NCBI GenBank assembly: GCA_009780135.1
Contig: WRAP01000007.1
Location: 1-64,000, forward strand
DNA: 64,000 nucleotides
Reading direction: 5' to 3'
Source: Bacillota bacterium
GTDB taxonomy: Bacteria; Bacillota; Clostridia; Christensenellales; Pumilibacteraceae
The notes below the pieces were generated by a model. The model was not told where the DNA came from. It did no database searches and saw nothing but the letters and a program-made list of their open reading frames with translations. A program made the translations under genes and the position numbers. This document shows, one piece after another, positions 42,563 to 51,594 of this stretch (within the stretch, counting starts at the first letter, position 1; each line of letters opens with the position of its first letter).

Positions 42563-43291
42563 ATGTATCAATGCAGTTTAAGTGTGGATAGTAAAAAAAG
42601 AAATTGGATTACGGCTGTAGAAAAGGTTTTAGTACTGCAATTTAAGGGAATAGACGGAGTTGTGGCCACTAGCGAAAATATTGGTCGTATTGTTTTGTCT
42701 ATAGCTTGCGAGCGGGACAAAAAGCCTGAGGCTAAAAAAATCATCTCGTCCGTGCTAAAAGAGATGTATCTCACTAGAGTTAAATACGAATACCTTAAAT
42801 ATAGGCTTAAAATTACGCAATTAAGTGAAATGAGTAGTAATTTATTGCTTCATTCACTTGTAGCATTTGACAGAGAATCAGAAGGAGAAATTATAGAACG
42901 AGAACTTAAATTTGGTGATTGCATCTCGCTAGAGGGATTTTTTAATTTTAGATTAGGAGAGCTAAAGGAGCGTTGGAACGAGATTGCAAGCCTTGCTACT
43001 AATAATGCAATACATCTTCATCAAGACGAAACGCTTAATGAATTGTTGAAGTTTTTAATGAGTGCCGTTACTCCTAAAATTCAGAAGCTATCTATAGAGG
43101 CTGTTGATAATCGCTTTAGTGTTAAGGGGTTATATAAAAAAAATCACTTTGAGTTTAGCTTTTTTAGCTCTGATCAACTTATGATTTATTTAATAAATGT
43201 AGCACCGTTAGAGTTAACACTAGAAGGTGAGTTTAGTGATAAAAAATTATACAATAGAATAGTTAGCATTTTCGATGGTAAAAGCGGATAA
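42563..43291 (+). CDS. YtxC-like protein (putative sporulation-associated family)
   Basis: A 242-residue cytoplasmic protein. The C-terminal half starts with ISLEGFFNFRLGELKERWNE, which matches the EGF-x-NFRL block of YtxC proteins, and continues with a helical segment and a short strand region ending in IVSIFDGK. YtxC proteins are found in spore formers, but their role is unclear. The N-terminal half (ITAVEKVLVLQFKGIDGVV) is less conserved. There is no ribosome-binding site before the ATG. The call rests on one block, so it is moderate. Confidence 0.55.
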   Translation: MYQCSLSVDSKKRNWITAVEKVLVLQFKGIDGVVATSENIGRIVLSIACERDKKPEAKKIISSVLKEMYLTRVKYEYLKYRLKITQLSEMSSNLLLHSLVAFDRESEGEIIERELKFGDCISLEGFFNFRLGELKERWNEIASLATNNAIHLHQDETLNELLKFLMSAVTPKIQKLSIEAVDNRFSVKGLYKKNHFEFSFFSSDQLMIYLINVAPLELTLEGEFSDKKLYNRIVSIFDGKSG

Positions 43292-43337
43292 AATGTTTGT
43301 ATAGTATAATGTTGTCTAATTTTTTATTTTAAAAGGC

Positions 43338-43366
43338 TTGACATAGTTCTTTTAAGAGCATATATT
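43338..43366 (+). promoter_or_regulatory. Promoter of the VWA-like lipoprotein gene
   Basis: TTGACA, 17 bases, TATATT; the leader is about 75 bases. Confidence 0.7.
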
Positions 43367-43387
43367 ATAATTAGAAATTTCGCAAAG

Positions 43388-43420
43388 GTGCGTTCGTTTT
43401 TTTCGAGCGTACTTTTTTTG
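43388..43420 (+). promoter_or_regulatory. Hairpin with T-run in the leader, possible attenuator
   Basis: GTGCGTTCG and CGAGCGTAC form an imperfect stem around a T-rich loop, followed by TTTTTTT, between promoter and start codon. It could be an attenuator or a transcript-stability hairpin. Confidence 0.45.
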
Positions 43421-43444
43421 TAAGTTTTATAGGAGGATATATGA

Positions 43445-44287
43445 ATGATTGACAATAAATTTAACACAACAAAAAAATCAAAAAAGACTTTGGTAGTTAA
43501 AATAATGATAATATTTATGACTTTTATTATGATTTTTAGTATCGCTTTTTTAACGGCTTGTTCTAATAGTACTAATAGTGGTGATGATTTAGTCACAAGT
43601 ATACCGTCCGATGAGAACAGAGATACTAGTAGAGATAAAAACGGCAACGGCGATATCAGTAGTGATGTAGAGGCACTTACACCTATTGCACTTGCAATAG
43701 TTATACAAAAATCTGGCGGTATGGGTGCAAGCAATATTCCAGGATTTACTGGAAACAGATTGGATTTTGCTATAGCTATGGCAAGAGCTAGCCTGGACGC
43801 TTTAATGCCTGATGACTATGTGGCGGTTATATCATTTGATAGTACTGCGGCACTTCAAACTAGTAGAGGGGAACCTACCCCTCTTAATGGAATGCTAAAT
43901 ATGAGTAGTGTAAATCGTCCTCAAATTATACAAGCTATAAATGGCATTCGGCTTGCTGATGGCACTCATTTTGTGCCGGCACTAGAATTAGCAAAAGAAC
44001 AACTGCTTTTAGTAGAAAATCTGGCAAGTAGGCATATTTTATTTTTTACTAACGGCACTCCAATGCATAATCCTACTATCTCTAATCAGTTTATTTACGA
44101 AATGAATAAGAGTTATGGTATAACGCTAAGTGCAGTTTGTATAACAGGAACTTTTTTCGTAACAGAAAATATGGCAAGTTACGGTCAAGGTAATGTGTTT
44201 AGAGTATTTTACGAAGAAGATGTAAGAAATTTACCAAATCAGTTATTTGTCGAATTAACTAGACCTGAGTTAAGAAATAAAGATTAA
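43445..44287 (+). CDS. Lipoprotein with a VWA-like domain and altered MIDAS
   Basis: A 280-residue protein with an N-terminal signal (IMIFMTFIMIFSIAFLTAC, lipobox LTAC). A linker follows and then a von Willebrand A-like fold: ALAIVIQKSGGM takes the place of the DxSxS motif, DGTHFVPALELAK supplies the Thr position and ILFFTNGTP the third loop. The key Asp of DxSxS is Gln here, so metal binding is doubtful. AGGAGG (43431-43436) is seven bases from ATG 43445; an earlier ATG at 43441 opens a frame of only three codons. The neighbours are other surface proteins. Confidence 0.7.
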   Translation: MIDNKFNTTKKSKKTLVVKIMIIFMTFIMIFSIAFLTACSNSTNSGDDLVTSIPSDENRDTSRDKNGNGDISSDVEALTPIALAIVIQKSGGMGASNIPGFTGNRLDFAIAMARASLDALMPDDYVAVISFDSTAALQTSRGEPTPLNGMLNMSSVNRPQIIQAINGIRLADGTHFVPALELAKEQLLLVENLASRHILFFTNGTPMHNPTISNQFIYEMNKSYGITLSAVCITGTFFVTENMASYGQGNVFRVFYEEDVRNLPNQLFVELTRPELRNKD

Positions 44288-44339
44288 TAGAATATAGCTG
44301 ATACATAGTTTTTTTTCCATCTACACACACTATAACTGT

Positions 44340-45743
44340 ATGCAGATGAGAAAAACGAGAATAAAATATTTAGGAGTGGCGGTTATAATATTGTTACTAG
44401 TGCTACTTCTTTTTGTTTTTACCTTATCAAGCGATGTAAGAGTGGCAAGTGCACACATCACAACTAACCGAGCCACTATTGAATTTACATATAACGGTAA
44501 GTCGTATAAATATATAGATAACATAATTACTGCTCCTGATTATTTGGTGGCAGAAGAAATTCAAATCCGCAAAATAAATGCTCCTCTTAACGAAAAGCTT
44601 TCACAGGTAGAAAGGATTTTACAAAAGGGTGGAGACTATCAAAAAGCAATGAGTTATTGCTTTCCGCTTCTTTATAAAACGCTAGACAGAATTTTAGGCG
44701 ATATAAATAAACCTCCGAAAAACTCGACTATTATATTTAGTCCAAACTCTAAGCCAATGTTTAATATAACCAAAGAAGAGGTAGGTTTTGAGTTAGAATC
44801 GGAAACTCTTTGGCGGGATACATTTTTGCATCTTAGAAAAAATCAGAAAACTCCGCTTGTTATAAAACCTAAAAGTATTCAACCTGAGATTTCGGCATAT
44901 GATAATTTAAAACTAACACACAAACGAGTTGGTTTTTCTACGAGTTATGCTAATTCTAAGGCCGATAGAGCACACAATATTACTTTAGCATTAAAAAGTA
45001 TAGACGGTACACGGTTAGAGCCTGGCGAGGAATTTTCGTTTAATAAAGTTGTCGGTAACCGTACAGTGGCAAACGGTTATCGTGAAGCTAAAATCATTAT
45101 GGACGGCAAATATGTAGATGGTGTTGGTGGTGGGGTTTGTCAGGCTAGTACGACACTTTATAATAGTGCAATTAGAGCCGATATGCGTATAACGGCTGTT
45201 AAAAATCACTCACTAAAGTCTAGTTATGTTCCGCCTAGTTTTGATGCTATGGTAAATAGTGGTACAAGTGATTTACGGTTTGTAAATGACGGCAAATCAC
45301 CTGTTTTTATAAGGGCATACGGCGAAGACGGCAATGCAGTAGTGGAATTTTATGGAGAGAAATTGCCGTATACGATAGAAACTAAAAGTATTATTATAGC
45401 ACAAGCCGAGCCTCCGCTCGATAAAGAAGAAGTGGATATTGACTATAAATTTTTTGATAGAGATGTTGCTATAGGAGGAGAGAAAAAACGAATAGCAAAG
45501 GGATACGGTGCTCTTAAAAGTGAGGGATATTTAATTTATAGAGGTGCTAGCGGTGAAATTTTAGATAGAAAATTGATAAGAAAGGATAGTTACAAGGGTT
45601 TAGAGGGTAAGGTTATGATAGCACCAAAAGCTATAGTGAACTCTGAACGCAGAATTCACTCTAAATGTAATATTGATAATAAAAATATATCTCAAAAATT
45701 GATAAATAATAGAGTAGAATATTGTGTCGTCCCAATAATGTAA
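44340..45743 (+). CDS. VanW-family protein
   Basis: A 467-residue protein with an N-terminal membrane anchor (residues 9-27) and an extracellular part. Residues 50-180 form a variable domain, often a peptidoglycan-binding-type module in this family. The VanW core follows: GEEFSFNKVVGNRTVANGY, GKYVDGVGGGVCQASTTLYN and HSLKSSYVPP. VanW proteins occur in vancomycin-resistance clusters and widely in Clostridia as wall-associated proteins, and they do not by themselves indicate resistance. An ATG at 44346 is an alternative start. Confidence 0.9.
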   Translation: MQMRKTRIKYLGVAVIILLLVLLLFVFTLSSDVRVASAHITTNRATIEFTYNGKSYKYIDNIITAPDYLVAEEIQIRKINAPLNEKLSQVERILQKGGDYQKAMSYCFPLLYKTLDRILGDINKPPKNSTIIFSPNSKPMFNITKEEVGFELESETLWRDTFLHLRKNQKTPLVIKPKSIQPEISAYDNLKLTHKRVGFSTSYANSKADRAHNITLALKSIDGTRLEPGEEFSFNKVVGNRTVANGYREAKIIMDGKYVDGVGGGVCQASTTLYNSAIRADMRITAVKNHSLKSSYVPPSFDAMVNSGTSDLRFVNDGKSPVFIRAYGEDGNAVVEFYGEKLPYTIETKSIIIAQAEPPLDKEEVDIDYKFFDRDVAIGGEKKRIAKGYGALKSEGYLIYRGASGEILDRKLIRKDSYKGLEGKVMIAPKAIVNSERRIHSKCNIDNKNISQKLINNRVEYCVVPIM

Positions 45744-45776
45744 AAAGCGTAGTTTTTTATTATAAACTACGCTTTT
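45743..45776. terminator. Bidirectional terminator
   Basis: AAAAGCGTAGTTT pairs with AAACTACGCTTTT; it serves vanW on the plus strand and the TSCPD gene on the minus strand. Confidence 0.85.
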
Positions 45777-45786
45777 ATTTATGTTT

Positions 45787-46107
45787 TTATTGTGCTGTTT
45801 TTGTCACTATTTCTGCAATAAGAGTTTTTTCTTGTTTCTCTAATTCTTTTTGAGTTTTTAATGTCAATTTTTCTTTATAAGCAATTAGTGCTTTCGCCAG
45901 CTGGTCAGGGCAAGATGTATTTTGTTTGCATTTAATGCCGGATAATTTCTCAATTAGATCATCAATATTTTGTCCTAGGCATAACTTTGTAATGCCCTGA
46001 GCATTACCCGAGCAACCGTTAATAAATTTGCAACTTGTTAGTGTGTTATCTTGTACATCAAAAATGATTTGTCTAGCACAAGTGTGAGTTGTTCTAAATG
46101 TTTCCAT
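45787..46107 (-). CDS. TSCPD-domain protein (TIGR03905-type)
   Basis: A 106-residue protein. FINGCSGNAQGITKLCLGQ, then LSGIKCKQNTSCPDQLAKAL, are the signature blocks, with several conserved cysteines. The domain also occurs at the C-terminus of class II ribonucleotide reductases. The free-standing form is common in Clostridia, and its role is unknown; metal binding is likely. A 25-residue Lys/Glu tail is longer than usual. Confidence 0.88.
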   Translation of the reverse strand: METFRTTHTCARQIIFDVQDNTLTSCKFINGCSGNAQGITKLCLGQNIDDLIEKLSGIKCKQNTSCPDQLAKALIAYKEKLTLKTQKELEKQEKTLIAEIVTKTAQ

Positions 46108-46159
46108 ATATTTATCAGTTTTTCCTTTATGTGAGAGGGGTGTTCCTTTCTAGGATACC

Positions 46160-46188
46160 AACATACCATATTTAGAACCATTTGTCAA
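46160..46188 (-). promoter_or_regulatory. Promoter of the TSCPD gene
   Basis: TTGACA, 17 bases, TATGTT on the minus strand. It is followed by an AAAGGAA ribosome-binding site before the ATG. Confidence 0.65.
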
Positions 46189-46258
46189 TACCTTTTGTAA
46201 AAAATATTTGTCGAAAATAAGAAAAAATAAGAGTTTTATGTCTTGTGCTAGTTTTTGT

Positions 46259-48151
46259 TTAATAAATATAAGGTGCATGTTGTTCCCAAAAATCTCTATC
46301 GGCTCCTCGCAGATTATAGGTATGTGGTCGCCAAGTTAATGTTGCATTGCCAAAGTTTTCAAATCGGATATGGTCAAATCCCGGTGCACCTTGACCATAA
46401 AATCCAAAATTGTTTGCTAGCACGGCAACCCTTAAAATATTTTTACCTTGCCTAATAGGATGATAGCCTAAATGAAAGTCTTGGAAAGTGGCTATATTAA
46501 ATTGTCCGCTGCGAATACCGACTACGGTAAACGGCTCAAAATCTAAAACTTTACCGTTTAGGTATAAATGATAGTTTTCGGGAGTCATTAGCATATCCAT
46601 AGTTTCACTGCTTAACCTAACTATAAGCGGGGCATATTCTATGGCGGCAGTAGAGTTAAATACAAATGAGAAAGGGGGATTTGTTGTTGCATTAGGGTCT
46701 ATGCTGTTCCTATAGTGCCAGCCTACATAAAACCAGTTTCGGGCCCCGTATGCTACTTGTTGAATCATGCCCACATAAGAGGCTCCACCACCTCCGCTAC
46801 CACTCCGTCTTCTCATATCCACAAATTCTGCTTCAAAAATTCCTTTTGTGTTTACTATTCTCTCTTGAATATAGATTGTTATTTCACTGCTACGACTATT
46901 ATAACCTTCGGCACTTGCTAAAACTCTAAAAGAATAGCGTCCATAAGCCCGTTCAGGAGTTCCTACAATATAACCATCTTCTAATCTTAATCCTCTTGGT
47001 AACACGTTACCTGTTACATTATGGAAAGAGTGACTAATTAAAACATTTTCTATTCCGCCTACAGCTTCACCGTTATCAGGAGTAGAAGCACCTGTTATAG
47101 GAATGCGGACAAATTCGCCACGAGTCATGGTATATCCAATGCGTTGTGGTGGAAAGTTCAAAAAGGCATAATCTACTGTTATTGTAAAGTCGGCGAATTG
47201 TGGCGGTTGTCCGTAAACTTCTGCTTTTACATGGAAATTATGCTCAATAATAGGTATAAGATTTGGCACAATGCCAAGCGGGTTAGATGCTGTGCGTGGT
47301 GTAAATAGTAGACCAGACGGCAATAATTCTAGCCACCTTGGTAACGGTTCGCTATCTTCTGCTAGCGAGAATCGTACTGTACGGTTTGGTGCAAATGCTT
47401 GAATATTTGTAGCAAAACTATGAGTTCTGATAGCATTATTTAATGAAGTGGTGTTAAATGAGAAACTGCCTGTTTGAGCGTGTGGAGAAAAAATTTCAAG
47501 CTGAACCGTTCTAACTCCTCTATCAAAGCCGTCTACATAAAAAGCAATATCAAATTGTAAATCAGCAAATGGTCGACCAAATATAGTAAGACTACGCATT
47601 GTAACACCTAAAGTATTAGTATCAATTTGATTTAAATTATAACTTACAAGTAATCCGCAATTATGTAGTTCTAACCCTACAGCCTCTAATATGGCGGCAT
47701 CTCTATCAGTTGCAGGAGCAAATGATGTAAAAACACATTGTCGCCCCATGCCCCACTTACCACGTATACCAATTTGGGCTGACGGTATAATAAAAGCATA
47801 AGGAGCATTTACTCTAAGTGCGCTAAATAAAAAGGCTGGTAATCTTGGGCAAGCACACCCGTCTCCCCATATTTCATAACCGCATCTATCACATATTTGA
47901 GGACATATACATCTCCAATTTTCCTCTCCACAATTCTCACATATTATCAAATATTCACATATACACCATTGACTACTACATTCTTCACATATTGTCGGCG
48001 ATTGTGTATAAGGCGGTTGCGAGCAAATGCAAGGATAATGTCCACAAGATCCTAGTGCTGGTTCATTTCTAACATTAAAACAGCCTGTAAAGCTCACAAA
48101 TATAAGCAAAATACTCAATAGTATTGTTAGTATTACAAGTTTATTTTTCAT
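46259..48151 (-). CDS. Large Cys-rich lipoprotein with putative Ig-like and carbohydrate-binding-like domains
   Basis: A 630-residue protein. The signal with lipobox FTGC is followed by about 75 residues with some twenty cysteines in CxxC, CIC and CGxE patterns (CEECSSQWCICE, CENCGEENWRCIC, CDRCGYEIW), like tandem zinc-ribbon knuckles. The middle contains beta-rich segments, including PRGLRLEDGYIVGTPERAYG, which resembles a putative-Ig (cadherin-like) repeat. The last 190 residues begin GIFEAEFVDM and look like a carbohydrate-binding beta-sandwich. Its role is presumably at the cell surface; substrates are unknown. Confidence 0.65.
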   Translation of the reverse strand: MKNKLVILTILLSILLIFVSFTGCFNVRNEPALGSCGHYPCICSQPPYTQSPTICEECSSQWCICEYLIICENCGEENWRCICPQICDRCGYEIWGDGCACPRLPAFLFSALRVNAPYAFIIPSAQIGIRGKWGMGRQCVFTSFAPATDRDAAILEAVGLELHNCGLLVSYNLNQIDTNTLGVTMRSLTIFGRPFADLQFDIAFYVDGFDRGVRTVQLEIFSPHAQTGSFSFNTTSLNNAIRTHSFATNIQAFAPNRTVRFSLAEDSEPLPRWLELLPSGLLFTPRTASNPLGIVPNLIPIIEHNFHVKAEVYGQPPQFADFTITVDYAFLNFPPQRIGYTMTRGEFVRIPITGASTPDNGEAVGGIENVLISHSFHNVTGNVLPRGLRLEDGYIVGTPERAYGRYSFRVLASAEGYNSRSSEITIYIQERIVNTKGIFEAEFVDMRRRSGSGGGGASYVGMIQQVAYGARNWFYVGWHYRNSIDPNATTNPPFSFVFNSTAAIEYAPLIVRLSSETMDMLMTPENYHLYLNGKVLDFEPFTVVGIRSGQFNIATFQDFHLGYHPIRQGKNILRVAVLANNFGFYGQGAPGFDHIRFENFGNATLTWRPHTYNLRGADRDFWEQHAPYIY

Positions 48152-48204
48152 ATGAATGTTAACTCCTTATCAATTATTAAATAATATGTAAAAAATACAT
48201 TATC

Positions 48205-48233
48205 ATTATATACAATGCTATCATTTTTGTCAA
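48205..48233 (-). promoter_or_regulatory. Consensus promoter of the Cys-rich lipoprotein gene
   Basis: TTGACA, 17 bases, TATAAT on the minus strand, with a leader of nearly 50 bases carrying AAGGAG. Confidence 0.85.
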
Positions 48234-48280
48234 TATGTTTTTTGAAAAATTTGATATAAAAAATTAAGTTAAAATAATAA

Positions 48281-48309
48281 TTGACAGAAATATAAAAGAT
48301 TGATACAGT
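48281..48309 (+). promoter_or_regulatory. Promoter of the Big_2 lipoprotein gene
   Basis: TTGACA, 17 bases, TACAGT, about 100 bases before ATG 48417. AAGGAG lies at 48402. The two divergent lipoprotein genes thus share one intergenic region. Confidence 0.65.
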
Positions 48310-48416
48310 AATATCATACTTTTGTAAAGTATTAGCTGAATGTAAATTTAACATAAAAAAAATCAGTTAGTGTTTTGCGATTTTAATCTAAATAAATTAT
48401 TAAGGAGTAAACTTAA

Positions 48417-50126
48417 ATGAAGAGAAAAATATCCATCTTGGTTGCAATTTTTATGCTTAGCCTAGTAACTTTTGCATTTATGGGTTGTAGCGTATCGGCA
48501 ACTTCACTTTCGCTAGAAGAGCCCAATTCTACTATTATGAATTTGGGTATGCCTGTTGGTGTGTATGATAGCCCAAGCTATATGCAACTAACGGCTACTG
48601 TAGAACCGGCTGGTGCCAAATTGCATTGGGAATCTAATAACATTGCTGTTGCAATAGTTGGTCAAAACGGTGTAGTTAAAGCCATTGGGGCAGGTACTGC
48701 TCGGATTTATGTAAGAAGCGGTAGCTTAGAAGCATATGTCGATATTGTTGTGCGTGCACCACAGCCAACGGGCTTTATAATAACCCCCGGCTCATCTGCT
48801 ACCGAACAAATTCCCATAGCAGAAGGCTTTAATCGAGAGCTTCAAGCTATCGTATCGCCACACACTAGCCCTATGGCACCTTATATTCCTAGAGGAGCAT
48901 TGTGGGAGATAGTAGAAGGTGCTAGCTATATATCGCTATCACAGGCAGGCATTGTAGGCGGTATTGCCAGAGGCACGGCTATCGTACGGGCTACTTCAGA
49001 GGCGTTAGACGCAAATGGAAATCCTTTTGTAGCATACGCTTTTATCGAGGTTTTTCCGGTTGCCACAAGTTTAACAGTTAGCACAGACGAACTAACTCTT
49101 TGGGCAGGCGATGAGTATCGTGTACACGCAAGACCCAATAGAGGCCATTTATTGCCGACTGATGCCAGATGGACTTCTAGCAATTCTAATGTCGTGTCGG
49201 TTACTGAAGATGGAGTTATCAGTATAGCACACGGGGTAACAGGCTCGGCTATAGTTACAGCTACTGTAAGTATAGGTGGTGTAAATATGTCTGAAAGCAT
49301 TAGTGTTTCTGTAGCTACAGGAGCAAAGCCTCAAGGGGCTATTTCTACTCCTAGCGATTGGAGAGCATTAGGCGGTACTTCTGCTACAAGTGAAATGCTT
49401 GGGCAAGATTGGCATTTAGTAAACGATATAGATTTTGGCGATAGGCCGATATTACCTATTGGTGCTAGCAGTAGTGGAGCACTTACCTCAGGTTATGCCT
49501 TTAGAGGAACAATGGACGGCAGAGGCAGAGTGATTAAACATTTCTCTCTTGCCGCTGGTGCCACAGTTTCAGGCGGCACTTGGGGTAGTAGCTTTAGTCA
49601 CTGGGGAGCGTCGGGTGTATTTGCTGGCACTAGTTCAACTGCAGTTATTCGTAACTTAGTAATCATTGAGGGTGCTAACGGACCACACAATGTTGTACAC
49701 GGCGGACTTCTTGTGCAAAATAATAGAGGTCTTATAGAAAATGTATTTATACAAGGTACTTTACTAAACAACCCTTATCCGACTGCAAACCCTACTCCTG
49801 CTGCTTGGAATGCTAGCGGTCCATTTTTTGCGGCAAACAGCGGCAGAATAGAAAACAGCGTTGTTATGGTACGAGCTGCTCCAGGTGCCGTAAATATGAA
49901 TCGTATAGGCGGCACTTCTACAGGCGGTGGTGCCAGTAATGTGTTTATTGTGTTAGATTACTCTAATGCAAACACAGCTAATTCCGGCGGAACATTCTCG
50001 GTTACAAATGTAATAGCATTTAATATGGCAAATATTACCACAGTAAACTTTACTTTACTTCCAAATGAATTTTGGCAAGGCAATCAACTAGGCACAAGCG
50101 AATTACCTCGCCTGCTTAGATTATAA
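48417..50126 (+). CDS. Lipoprotein with Big_2 Ig-like domains and a GLUG/beta-helix-like C-terminus
   Basis: A 569-residue protein. The signal ends in FMGC. Two bacterial Ig-like (Big_2) repeats are visible: LHWESNNIAVAIVGQNGVVKA with GAGTARIYV, and ARWTSSNSNVVSVTEDGVIS with TGSAIVTATV; a third, degenerate one lies between them. The C-terminal 240 residues have WHLVNDIDFGD, FRGTMDGRGRVIKHFSL, NNRGLIENVFIQG and NSGRIENSVV, a GLUG-like beta-helix pattern. Such proteins are surface adhesins or scaffold parts. It probably forms an operon with the PHP gene 20 bases downstream. Confidence 0.8.
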   Translation: MKRKISILVAIFMLSLVTFAFMGCSVSATSLSLEEPNSTIMNLGMPVGVYDSPSYMQLTATVEPAGAKLHWESNNIAVAIVGQNGVVKAIGAGTARIYVRSGSLEAYVDIVVRAPQPTGFIITPGSSATEQIPIAEGFNRELQAIVSPHTSPMAPYIPRGALWEIVEGASYISLSQAGIVGGIARGTAIVRATSEALDANGNPFVAYAFIEVFPVATSLTVSTDELTLWAGDEYRVHARPNRGHLLPTDARWTSSNSNVVSVTEDGVISIAHGVTGSAIVTATVSIGGVNMSESISVSVATGAKPQGAISTPSDWRALGGTSATSEMLGQDWHLVNDIDFGDRPILPIGASSSGALTSGYAFRGTMDGRGRVIKHFSLAAGATVSGGTWGSSFSHWGASGVFAGTSSTAVIRNLVIIEGANGPHNVVHGGLLVQNNRGLIENVFIQGTLLNNPYPTANPTPAAWNASGPFFAANSGRIENSVVMVRAAPGAVNMNRIGGTSTGGGASNVFIVLDYSNANTANSGGTFSVTNVIAFNMANITTVNFTLLPNEFWQGNQLGTSELPRLLRL

Positions 50127-50146
50127 TAAAAGAGGATTTTTATATT

Positions 50147-51532
50147 ATGATAAACAATAAAACGAAAAGAATTAAAAAAATAACCACTCTTTTTGTGGCG
50201 ATAATAATGAGTGCTTTTACTCTTGCTTTACTTACAGGCTGTCCTGATGAAGATCTAAATAATATTCATATGCCATCTAATAGACATCTAACGCAGGCAC
50301 AAAGGGATTTATTCCTGTTTAATCCCTATCGTAATGTGGATATTGCGTCCACTCCTCGTTTTAAGGCAGATTTACATCAACATACTACTAATAGCGATGG
50401 ATTAGCATCTCCGAATGAGATGGCAAGACGCAACGCAACTTTAGGTATGGATTTTGTAGCTTTTGCCGATCATGACCACACTTGGTACGGGCAGTGGGCA
50501 CAACATCCTGCGGGTCATATAGTTATAACAGCACCCGGTGCTACGGGGCTTAATAGAGTGGCTCAAGCACAAACTTGGCCATGGAGTGCTTTTGGTGTAC
50601 AGGCAGACAACCACGGACTTATTCCTATTCAAGCAACCGAACTTAGCAGAATGCATCATATCGGCAGTTTCTTTACTGACTTTACCGACCACACTAACAA
50701 TCAATCTGCTAGAACCGACAGAGAGCTATTAGAGCAAGCTACAGCACACGGACAAGGTGTAGAAAGATTCGAAATCTTTCATCCACAACGCTATTTAGCA
50801 GAGGTTACAGGTACTACAGAGTTTGATGCTCATTTAGAGTGGCTAAACCGTCCCGATCAAATCGAACGCCTAACAGCAGGCTGGTATCAAAACTTAATCC
50901 GTGATTTTCCTAACATTATAAGTATGGAAATGTTTAATCAAGATAACCGTCATCCCAGCATTCATATTTACGATAGAATTATGCGTGGAATGTTTCCAAG
51001 TAGACCTATTTGGATGAGTGCTAATAGCGACGATCACACAGGGCATGGTGGCTTTAGCGTTAATGTAATGCTATTACCCGAACGCACTATCGAGGCATTT
51101 CAGCATGGATGGGAAACGGGAGCATATTTTGCTAAATCTTTTGGTGATTTTGACCCTAATCTTTTAGAAATACCAGAGCAATATTGGGAAACAGAGTTAG
51201 AAATGTTACCTCATTTGCGTACAAGGCAAAATTGGGGAGCAAGATGGAGTTTCTTGCCACGGGTTAATGATATTATTATTTGTGATGCTTTAGGTTATAT
51301 TAGAGTAGATGCTAGCAACTTTACACATTTCGAGTGGATTACAGAGGATGGCGTTGTGGTAGCGGACGGTAATATTGTAAACTTTAGAACAAACACTGCT
51401 ATCAGTAACTATGTGCGTGGTCAACTAACTCGCCGAGACGAAACAGGCAGAGTGTTAGCCACAACTTTAATGCAACCGTTTGGTGTAGGTACATACGATC
51501 CAACATCAGGTTTCTTTAGATTTGCTCCGTAA
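50147..51532 (+). CDS. PHP-domain phosphoesterase lipoprotein
   Basis: A 461-residue protein with signal and lipobox LTGC. The PHP core is well preserved: KADLHQHTTNSDGLASP (first metal ligands), VAFADHDHTW (second), EMFNQDN and SANSDDHTG (late His/Asp). PHP enzymes hydrolyse phosphoesters with a tri-metal centre; most are cytoplasmic (histidinol phosphatase, polymerases), so an exported, lipid-anchored one is likely to act on extracellular phosphate esters or nucleic acid. The C-terminal 110 residues form a beta-rich domain. The ribosome-binding site AGAGGA is present. Confidence 0.85.
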   Translation: MINNKTKRIKKITTLFVAIIMSAFTLALLTGCPDEDLNNIHMPSNRHLTQAQRDLFLFNPYRNVDIASTPRFKADLHQHTTNSDGLASPNEMARRNATLGMDFVAFADHDHTWYGQWAQHPAGHIVITAPGATGLNRVAQAQTWPWSAFGVQADNHGLIPIQATELSRMHHIGSFFTDFTDHTNNQSARTDRELLEQATAHGQGVERFEIFHPQRYLAEVTGTTEFDAHLEWLNRPDQIERLTAGWYQNLIRDFPNIISMEMFNQDNRHPSIHIYDRIMRGMFPSRPIWMSANSDDHTGHGGFSVNVMLLPERTIEAFQHGWETGAYFAKSFGDFDPNLLEIPEQYWETELEMLPHLRTRQNWGARWSFLPRVNDIIICDALGYIRVDASNFTHFEWITEDGVVVADGNIVNFRTNTAISNYVRGQLTRRDETGRVLATTLMQPFGVGTYDPTSGFFRFAP

Positions 51533-51583
51533 GAGAATTATCGCTATAGTAAAAAAAGTCGAATAATCAATAAAAATTTTGCA

Positions 51584-51589
51584 TATAAT
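51584..51589 (+). promoter_or_regulatory. -10 box of the following lipoprotein gene
   Basis: TATAAT five bases before ATG 51595 and preceded by TTTTGCA; no good -35 is visible at the right distance. If used, the transcript is leaderless. Confidence 0.45.
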
Positions 51590-51594
51590 CATAT

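Noticed and set aside
44340-45743. Vancomycin resistance determinant
   Set aside because: VanW-family proteins are widespread in Clostridia. No vanA/B/H/X/R/S genes are near.
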